A stretch of 64,000 nt of DNA from the NCBI RefSeq assembly GCF_015710975.1, contig NZ_CP049783.1, positions 3,701,501 to 3,765,500 of the forward strand, given 5' to 3'. The notes beneath the pieces are model-generated. The model was given only the letters and a program-made list of their open reading frames with translations, searched no databases and had not been told where the DNA came from. Positions 56,214-64,000 of the stretch are shown here, piece after piece (the first letter of the stretch is position 1; every line of letters starts with the position of its first letter). The stretch comes from Paenibacillus polymyxa (GTDB lineage: Bacteria; Bacillota; Bacilli; Paenibacillales; Paenibacillaceae). The translations under genes were made by a program, and so were the position numbers.

Positions 56214-56786
56214 TTGAAGGAAGAACAAGCGTTCCAAGATGACAAACAACAAAATGTAAGCACAGAGGAAGCCGCCGAAACGAGCCAGCAGGACGAGCTG
56301 GTGAATGAAGCGGCAGCACTGGAAGCCGAGGAAGAAAACACAGAGGTGGCAAAACTTCGTGCAGAGGCTGAGGAGCATCAGCAACGGTTTTTGCGCGCAC
56401 AGGCGGATTTTGATAATTTTCGCCGCCGTACGCTGAAAGAAAAGGAAGACCTTGCTAAATATGCGTCTATGAAGCTTGTTACCGAGTTGGTGCCTGTTCT
56501 GGATAACTTCGAGCGAGCGCTGGCAACAGCATCGCAAGGAGCGGAGTCTGAGTCATTCACCAAAGGCGTGGAAATGATTTTCCGCCAGTTTGAGAGTGTG
56601 CTTCAGGCAGAGGGAGTGACGGCCATGAATGCAGTGGGACAACCGTTTAATCCTGATTTCCATCAGGCTATTATGCAGGTGGAGAGCGAAGAGCATGATG
56701 AAGGCATCGTCGTTGAAGAGGTACAAAAAGGATACATGCTGAAGGACAAGGTGCTTCGTCCAGCGATGGTAAAAGTTAGCATGTAA
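56214..56786 (+). CDS. grpE: Nucleotide exchange factor GrpE, 190 aa
   Basis: TTG 56214 follows a perfect AAGGAGGTGA. A Glu-rich start of about 45 residues is followed by a long coiled coil (AKLRAEAEEHQQRFLRAQAD), FDNFRRRTLKEKEDL, LVPVLDNFERAL, and a C-terminal beta domain (FHQAIMQVESEEHDEGIVVEE). It releases ADP from DnaK. Confidence 0.97.
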   Translation: MKEEQAFQDDKQQNVSTEEAAETSQQDELVNEAAALEAEEENTEVAKLRAEAEEHQQRFLRAQADFDNFRRRTLKEKEDLAKYASMKLVTELVPVLDNFERALATASQGAESESFTKGVEMIFRQFESVLQAEGVTAMNAVGQPFNPDFHQAIMQVESEEHDEGIVVEEVQKGYMLKDKVLRPAMVKVSM

Positions 56787-56841
56787 CTTTTTCTATATAC
56801 ATTAGAATTACATCATTTTTGATTCAACCATTCTGGCCTGA

Positions 56842-58710
<1,869 letters not shown>

Positions 58711-58871
58711 GCAACGGATCGGATAGTGGCAACTTTACGGTATACCGGTGCGTTATGATATACTGAATAGTAATTAGCAGCGTAGCTGCCTTGATAAATA
58801 ACAATTAGCCCAAGGGTAACCGTTATTTCCAAGATAAATAAGCATATTACGGGTTGTACTGCCTTGAAAGA

Positions 58872-58918
58872 TGGGAAGGTCAAAGCCGGGTCATCCCGTG
58901 CCTTTGGCTTTCCTTTTA
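58872..58918 (+). promoter_or_regulatory. dnaK-dnaJ attenuator-like hairpin
   Basis: GGGAAGGTCAAAGCC and GGCTTTCC arms with an inner GGGTCATCCC stem are followed by TTTTATA. It is weakly terminator-like and could lower dnaJ output relative to dnaK. Confidence 0.5.
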
Positions 58919-58957
58919 TATGTAGTGCAGACACGTTGTAGGCATGGGGGTGGAACA

Positions 58958-60085
58958 TTGGCTGATAAGCGTGATTATTATGAGGTGCTGGGTGTCGCAA
59001 AAGGCGCTTCGGATGAAGAAGTCAAAAAGGCTTACCGTAAGCTTGCGCGTCAGTATCATCCGGACGTGAATAAGGCTGCGGACGCAGAAACTAAATTTAA
59101 AGAAGTTAAAGAAGCTTACGATGTTCTCAGCGATGGTCAGAAGCGGGCAAGATATGATCAATATGGCCATGTAGATCCGAATCAGGGCATGGGAGGCGGC
59201 TTCGGTGGTGCCGACTTCGGTGGCGGCTTTGGTGATATTTTTGATATGTTCTTTGGTGGCGGCGGCAACGGTCGCCGTGATCCGAATGCGCCGCAGCGAG
59301 GGAACGATCTTCAGTATACGATGACAATTGAATTCAAAGAAGCAGTGTTCGGTAAAGAGACTGACATTCAAATTGAACGTACGGAAACATGCGATACGTG
59401 TCATGGTACGGGAGCCAAAGCGGGTACTCAACCACAAACCTGTTCCGTCTGCCACGGTAGTGGACAGGAAGAAGTGGTACAGAATACACCGTTTGGCCGC
59501 ATGGTTAACCGACGCGCCTGCTCCAATTGCGGCGGTTCCGGTAAAATCATCAAAGAAAAATGTACGACTTGTAGCGGATCAGGCCGTGTCCGCAAGAAAC
59601 GTAAAATTCATATTCGCATTCCGGCGGGTGTGGATGACGGCGCACAAATGCGTATCAACGGTGAAGGCGAAGGCGGTGTCAACGGAGGACCGGCAGGTGA
59701 CCTGTACGTCGTATTCCGCGTGAAGTCGCACGACTTCTTTGAGCGTGAGGGAGACGATATCTACTGTGAAATTCCGCTGACGTTCTCACAGGCAGCCTTG
59801 GGAGATGAAGTTGAGATCCCAACGTTGACCGAGAAAGTGAAGCTGAAAGTTCCAGCAGGCACGCAAACAGGGACTTATTTCCGTCTTAAAGGAAAGGGTG
59901 TGCCAAAACTGCGCGGTGTAGGTCAAGGTGACCAGCATATTAAGGTAGTTGTGGTAACGCCTAGCAAGCTGAGTGAGGAACAGAAGGATTTGCTGCGTCA
60001 GTTCTCTTCGCTTAGTGGAGAGCAGACACATGAGAATGAGCAGTCCTTTTTTGACCGTGTGAAGCGGGCTTTCCGAGGCGACTAA
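58958..60085 (+). CDS. dnaJ: Chaperone DnaJ (Hsp40), 375 aa
   Basis: Start TTG 58958 after GGGGGTGG; the longer frame from 58871 passes through the hairpin and is not coding. J domain [20 protein letters not shown] with the HPD motif (about residues 33-35), Gly/Phe region (about 75-110), four zinc repeats ([32 protein letters not shown]) and the C-terminal substrate domain. It stimulates DnaK ATPase. Confidence 0.98.
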   Translation: MADKRDYYEVLGVAKGASDEEVKKAYRKLARQYHPDVNKAADAETKFKEVKEAYDVLSDGQKRARYDQYGHVDPNQGMGGGFGGADFGGGFGDIFDMFFGGGGNGRRDPNAPQRGNDLQYTMTIEFKEAVFGKETDIQIERTETCDTCHGTGAKAGTQPQTCSVCHGSGQEEVVQNTPFGRMVNRRACSNCGGSGKIIKEKCTTCSGSGRVRKKRKIHIRIPAGVDDGAQMRINGEGEGGVNGGPAGDLYVVFRVKSHDFFEREGDDIYCEIPLTFSQAALGDEVEIPTLTEKVKLKVPAGTQTGTYFRLKGKGVPKLRGVGQGDQHIKVVVVTPSKLSEEQKDLLRQFSSLSGEQTHENEQSFFDRVKRAFRGD

Positions 60086-60124
60086 GCCAAAGTCGAAATC
60101 GCGGAGCTTCAATTATGAATCCGA

Positions 60125-60160
60125 GGGACTATTCCGCAATTGCGGGATAGTCCCTTTTTT
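60125..60160 (+). terminator. Terminator of the hrcA operon
   Basis: GGGACTATTCCGCA and TTGCGGGATAGTCCC pair, followed by a seven-T run. Confidence 0.93.
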
Positions 60161-60237
60161 TATATTCACGTAAACACATACATAGCCATTTTTGTATAAC
60201 CAGAGTTAACAATTGAGCTTCTATCAACTAGAAAGGG

Positions 60238-61893
60238 GTGAGTTCCATCGAAAAAATACGGACAAGTCTGCGTCGAGGTAAGCCGCTATTAAAGCTTAGA
60301 GGTCTAATAACGCTGCTCGTTTGTCTGGTTATGGCACTTGTGCTCCTGCCAGTAACACTGTTATTTGCCGAGAGAGTTGAGCATGAAACGGAGAAGGGGC
60401 TCGAGGAAAAGGCAATGTCCATTGCGCGTACACTCGCCCATACACCGCTTATTATTGAGCAATTGCAACAGACAGGTTCTTCTCCTTCCATGCAGGAGTA
60501 TGTGAAGAAGGTCTCAACGGCGAATCATATCCAATTTGTCGTGGTTATGGATATGAAGGGAATTCGTAAAACCCACCCGGATGCTAGGAGGATCGGCAAA
60601 GCCTTTGTCGGAGGGGACGAGTATACTGCACTTCATGGTCAGGAGAGCGTGTCCGTTGCAAAGGGGACATTGGGCATGTCCATGCGGGCCTTCTCCCCCG
60701 TGTTTAGTGTGACGGGAAAACAGGTAGGTGCGATTGTTGTCGGTATATCCATGCAGGATGTACAGCGGGCCCAGGAAGGCAACACCCGTCTTATTGCTAT
60801 CGCCATTGGGATCGGAATGTTGATTGGCACAGGAGGAGCGGTTGTGCTGGCTCGTAAAATCAAAAATATGCTGGTCGGTCTGGAGCCGCCGGAAATCGCA
60901 CGTTTGCTGGAGGAACGCAGCGCGATGTTACAGTCCATCAAGGAAGGTGTCATTGCGGTGGATGAATGCGGTCGTATCATGCTGATGAATGCAGAAGCGA
61001 TCCGTCTACTGAGGCAAGCGGGGATTGAAGATTTCTCATTCTCTGGACAGGAAATTACTGTTTATTTATCTGCTTTCCGATTACAAGAGGTCTTGGAAGT
61101 AAGCACTCCACTGATGGATGAGGAAATGGAGCTGGGTGGGATCACCTTGCTGACCACCAGTGTTCCGATACGGGTCAAAGGAAAAATTGTCGGAGCCATT
61201 GTAACCTTTCGGGATAAGACGGAGATGAAACAGCTTGCTGAACGTTTGACAGGAGTTTCTCTGTACACGGAAGCACTACGCGCGCAGGCTCATGAATTTA
61301 TGAACAAGTTGCATGTCATTATGGGGATGGTGCATTTGCGAATGTATGATAAACTGGAGCACTATATTATGGATGCTGTCGAGCATCATCAAGTAGAGAT
61401 TGGCTCCATTACTCGGCAGCTTAAGGACCCAGTGATGGCGGGGTTTGTGTTAGGGAAATTAAGCCGGGCCAGAGAGGCAGGGGTAAATTTTGAACTGACT
61501 CCGGGTAGTTACTTGCCTGAATCCAGTCAAACTCAAACGACTCATGAACTGATTACTATTCTTGGCAATCTGTTTGATAATGCAGTGGAGGCGATGGAAT
61601 CTCTGGAGCACAAGCGGATTACCCTTTCACTTTATTATGAAGAAAACCAGAAAAATGGCTGTCTGACCTGTATCATGTGCGACAATGGTCCAGGTATACC
61701 GGAGGGCCTTGGGAAGGCCATTTTTGAAAAAGGTTTTTCGACCAAGGGAGAGTCACGAGGGATGGGACTTTACCTAGTGTCGCAAAGCGTGAAAAGGCTA
61801 CAAGGTAGTGTAAAGTTGATCCCAGTCGAGCAGGGGTGCTGTTTTCAGATTAAGATTCCATACATTATAGCGGGGAATGATGAACATGATTAA
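60238..61893 (+). CDS. CitA/DcuS-family sensor histidine kinase, 551 aa
   Basis: The layout is membrane helix (about 22-43), extracytoplasmic PDC/Cache sensor (about 44-175), second helix (about 178-200), PAS (about 215-325), a phosphoacceptor region with RAQAHEFMNKLHVIMGMVH (His at about 351) and a GHKL ATPase with LGNLFDNAVEA, DNGPGIPEG and GMGLYLVSQ. This is the citrate/C4-dicarboxylate sensor family. GTG 60238 lies within its own ribosome binding site (AAAGGGGTGA); that site is ideally placed for the in-frame ATC 60247, so the start is uncertain. It overlaps the response regulator and lies upstream of a 2-hydroxycarboxylate transporter, its likely target. Confidence 0.92.
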   Translation: MSSIEKIRTSLRRGKPLLKLRGLITLLVCLVMALVLLPVTLLFAERVEHETEKGLEEKAMSIARTLAHTPLIIEQLQQTGSSPSMQEYVKKVSTANHIQFVVVMDMKGIRKTHPDARRIGKAFVGGDEYTALHGQESVSVAKGTLGMSMRAFSPVFSVTGKQVGAIVVGISMQDVQRAQEGNTRLIAIAIGIGMLIGTGGAVVLARKIKNMLVGLEPPEIARLLEERSAMLQSIKEGVIAVDECGRIMLMNAEAIRLLRQAGIEDFSFSGQEITVYLSAFRLQEVLEVSTPLMDEEMELGGITLLTTSVPIRVKGKIVGAIVTFRDKTEMKQLAERLTGVSLYTEALRAQAHEFMNKLHVIMGMVHLRMYDKLEHYIMDAVEHHQVEIGSITRQLKDPVMAGFVLGKLSRAREAGVNFELTPGSYLPESSQTQTTHELITILGNLFDNAVEAMESLEHKRITLSLYYEENQKNGCLTCIMCDNGPGIPEGLGKAIFEKGFSTKGESRGMGLYLVSQSVKRLQGSVKLIPVEQGCCFQIKIPYIIAGNDEHD

Positions 61894-62593
61894 TGTCCTG
61901 ATTGTAGAAGATGATCCGATGGTTGCGGAATTCAACCGCAAATATACGGAGCAGGTAGAGGGGTTCCAATGTGGTGGTTGGGCTTCTTCGGTGGAAGAGG
62001 CTAAGAAATATATAGCTGAACAAGCCATTGATCTGATATTGCTGGATGTGTATATGCAAGAAAGTAATGGCCTCGATTTACTGTCATTTATACGGGAGGC
62101 TGGAGTGAATGTGGACGTTATTGTCATCTCAGCTGCAAGTGACATGAGTAGCATCAAAAAAGCGATGAACTTTGGCGCGGTGGATTATTTAATCAAGCCT
62201 TTCCACTTTAACCGTTTTTTAGAGGCCCTTACCGGGTACCGAGAACACATTAGTATTGTTCGTGAGCGTAGTCTACTGTCGCAGGAGGAGCTGGACCGAC
62301 TAATTTATCATAAAAGCTTGACTAAAGACTTGGCACGGTTGCCTAAGGGGATAACGAAATCCACGCTGGCTATGATATGGAATTGTATACAGCAGCATCA
62401 TAAGGTTCTGTTTTCCACCGAGGATATTGCGGAGAGTGCAGGGATCTCCAGGGTGTCTATGCGCAAGTATCTGGCTTTTATGACAGAGATTGAAGTGCTT
62501 TCTATGGAAACTATATATGGTACCATTGGACGTCCTGTTTACCAATACCGGGTGTTGCCGCAGGCAGAAGGAATCATGAATAGTTATATATAG
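61886..62593 (+). CDS. CitT/DcuR-type response regulator, 235 aa
   Basis: ATG 61886 is 9 nt after CGGGGA and overlaps the kinase stop; ATGs at 61877 and 61880 are in frame but too close. Receiver domain: VLIVEDDPMVAEF (acidic pair), LILLDVYMQ (phospho-Asp), VIVISAASD (Thr/Ser switch, here Ser), and DYLIKPFHFNRF (Lys). The C-terminal part is the CitB-type HTH (IAESAGISRVSMRKYLAFM). It probably activates the transporter gene that starts 121 nt downstream. Confidence 0.93.
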   Translation: MINVLIVEDDPMVAEFNRKYTEQVEGFQCGGWASSVEEAKKYIAEQAIDLILLDVYMQESNGLDLLSFIREAGVNVDVIVISAASDMSSIKKAMNFGAVDYLIKPFHFNRFLEALTGYREHISIVRERSLLSQEELDRLIYHKSLTKDLARLPKGITKSTLAMIWNCIQQHHKVLFSTEDIAESAGISRVSMRKYLAFMTEIEVLSMETIYGTIGRPVYQYRVLPQAEGIMNSYI

Positions 62594-62607
62594 CCCTATT
62601 TCTGATT

Positions 62608-62624
62608 ACTTTAGTTACTAAAGT
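62608..62624. promoter_or_regulatory. Inverted repeat, candidate response-regulator operator
   Basis: ACTTTAG-TTA-CTAAAGT is a perfect 7-bp inverted repeat with a 3-nt spacer, followed by a TTAG-rich stretch, 90 nt upstream of the transporter start. This is where a CitT-type regulator would be expected to bind. Confidence 0.4.
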
Positions 62625-62713
62625 TAGTTCTTAGTTTTAAAACCAAATAAAGCGTTTTCCAAGGTGTAGAATGGGAACATGATCATCATTCTTCACTTTA
62701 TGGAGGGAGATTT

Positions 62714-64000
62714 ATGGAAAATGCTACGAACCAGCCTGTCATGCAAAAAGGGCAAAGATGGAGTAAAAATACTGTAGATGGGTTTAGGATGCTGGGCAGG
62801 ATAAAGGTGGGAGTTATTCCTCTTCCGCTATACGCCGTGATTGCGCTAATTGTTTATGCGGCTGCAATTACAGAAAGACTTCCGAACGATCTATTGGGCG
62901 GGTTTGCCGTCATCATGATTTTAGGTATACTGCTCAGTGATCTAGGGGCCAAACTTCCACTGCTCAAACATATAGGTGGTCCAGCCATTTTATCCCTTAT
63001 GGTTCCATCGTTAATGGTATTTTGGAATATGTTCAGTCCATCTGCAATGGGGGCTGTGCACACGCTTATGAAAACCTCGAATTTTCTTTATTTTTACATC
63101 GCATGTCTAGTAACAGGAAGCATTCTTGGCATGGATCGCAAAATGCTGATGAATGGAATTGTCAAAATTTTTGCCCCCATTATCATAGGATCTATTGCTG
63201 CTGTTGCTGTCGGTATGGTGGTGGGTATGGCTTTTGGCTACAGTGCTTATCATACATTTTTTTTCATCATCATTCCGATTATTTCCGGTGGGATTGGAGA
63301 AGGTATTTTACCGTTGTCCATTTCGTATGGAATGGTACTGGGCAAGGATTCTGCGGAATTCGTATCCCAGTTTATCCCGGCTGCCATTATCGGTAACATT
63401 GTTGCAATTATAGGTGCAGGCGTCTTGAAGAGATTAGCGGAGAAAAAACCAGAAACTTCTGGTAACGGGAGGTTGTTAAAACTAGAAAAGGACGAAGACA
63501 AGTTAGCTCCGGTAAATTTGGGGCAAACCGTTTCTTTTCCATTAATGGGTGGTGGTCTGCTGTTGGCCTGTACTTTTTTTATTGTGGGTAAGCTGCTAGA
63601 GCCATATCTCCATATTCCAGGGCCGATTCTCATGATTCTGGCGGCCGCATTAATAAAGTGTATTCAGATCATGCCGAACACATTGGAGCAGGGAGCTTTT
63701 CATTTGTACAAATGTATAACCGCTAGTTTGACGTGGCCCTTGATGGTGGGGTTAGGCATTTTGTATGTGCCATTAGATAGTGTAGTTGGGATTCTAACGG
63801 TTCCTTATGCGATCACCTGTGCATCTGTAGTGGTTGCATTGATTGTTACTGGATACTTCACAGGAAAATGGATTCATATGTATCCCGTAGAAGCTGCCTT
63901 GGTGACCAGTTGTCGCGGCGGATTGGGGGGCACGGGCGATGTAGCCATTCTGTCTGCATCCAATCGGATGGAACTGATGCCTTTTGCCCAAATTGCAACA
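62714..64000 (+). CDS. 2-hydroxycarboxylate transporter (CitS/MaeN family), partial
   Basis: ATG 62714 follows GGAGGGAGA; the frame is open through to the window end (429 codons), so the 3' end is missing. It is a multi-helix secondary transporter of the 2HCT family. The two family GGXG reentrant-loop motifs are visible: IISGGIGEGILP (about residues 193-204) and SCRGGLGGTGDVAI (about 399-412). Relatives move citrate or malate, with Na+ in most. Placement behind a CitA/DcuS-type system fits induction by its substrate. Confidence 0.93.
   Translation, partial: MENATNQPVMQKGQRWSKNTVDGFRMLGRIKVGVIPLPLYAVIALIVYAAAITERLPNDLLGGFAVIMILGILLSDLGAKLPLLKHIGGPAILSLMVPSLMVFWNMFSPSAMGAVHTLMKTSNFLYFYIACLVTGSILGMDRKMLMNGIVKIFAPIIIGSIAAVAVGMVVGMAFGYSAYHTFFFIIIPIISGGIGEGILPLSISYGMVLGKDSAEFVSQFIPAAIIGNIVAIIGAGVLKRLAEKKPETSGNGRLLKLEKDEDKLAPVNLGQTVSFPLMGGGLLLACTFFIVGKLLEPYLHIPGPILMILAAALIKCIQIMPNTLEQGAFHLYKCITASLTWPLMVGLGILYVPLDSVVGILTVPYAITCASVVVALIVTGYFTGKWIHMYPVEAALVTSCRGGLGGTGDVAILSASNRMELMPFAQIAT

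Overview
The window is a 64 kb piece of a spore-forming Firmicute chromosome, most likely a Paenibacillus of the P. polymyxa group. The evidence is sporulation and germination genes (sigK, spoVAC-AD-AE, gpr, spoIIP), Gram-positive ribosome binding sites (AAGGAGGTGA type) with many TTG/GTG starts, a T-box leader, a CIRCE operator, an expansin very close to the B. subtilis protein, and an SLH-anchored surface protein. No rRNA, tRNA, CRISPR array, prophage or insertion sequence was recognised. All assignments come from reading the sequence; no database search was run.

Layout. 1-7.2 kb is accessory: an unknown protein, a very large SLH/FN3 surface protein, a discoidin-like protein and an orphan small protein behind a repeat-coded leader ORF. 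7.3-10.8 kb holds sigK, a possible new 46-residue ORF, a DUF523 protein, a YdcF-like protein and an EamA exporter. 10.9-18.8 kb looks like a plant-polysaccharide module: a uronate-dehydrogenase-like enzyme, an LplB/LplC/LplA-type ABC importer without its own ATPase and with a cre-like site upstream, a membrane-anchored AraC-type regulator and an expansin. 19-27.8 kb has a YdjM-like membrane protein, an M42 aminopeptidase, a compact spoVAC-AD-AE operon and a MoxR/DUF58/transglutaminase cassette.

27.9-60.1 kb is the conserved Bacillus core order yqeG-yqeH-aroE-yhbY-nadD-yqeK-rsfS-(cvfB)-yqeM-(T-box leuS)-comER/comEA-comEB-comEC-(ECF sigma/anti-sigma)-holA-rpsT-gpr-spoIIP-yqxA-lepA-hemW-hrcA-grpE-dnaK-dnaJ. 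Genes in brackets are insertions relative to B. subtilis. The block joins ribosome maturation, DNA uptake, late sporulation and heat shock. After dnaJ the order breaks, and a CitA/DcuS-type two-component system with a 2-hydroxycarboxylate transporter follows and runs off the window.

Main caveat: five genes (surface protein, sigK, DUF523 gene, nadD, a GNAT gene) are each broken by exactly one missing base in a homopolymer, and restoring that base rebuilds a full-length family member each time. Because nadD is normally essential, sequencing error is the simplest explanation. Separately, three genes have a good Shine-Dalgarno sequence spaced to a near-cognate codon (ATT, ATC or CTG) rather than to ATG/GTG/TTG. 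The best non-coding candidate for something undescribed is a ~135-nt highly base-paired element between lepA and hemW.
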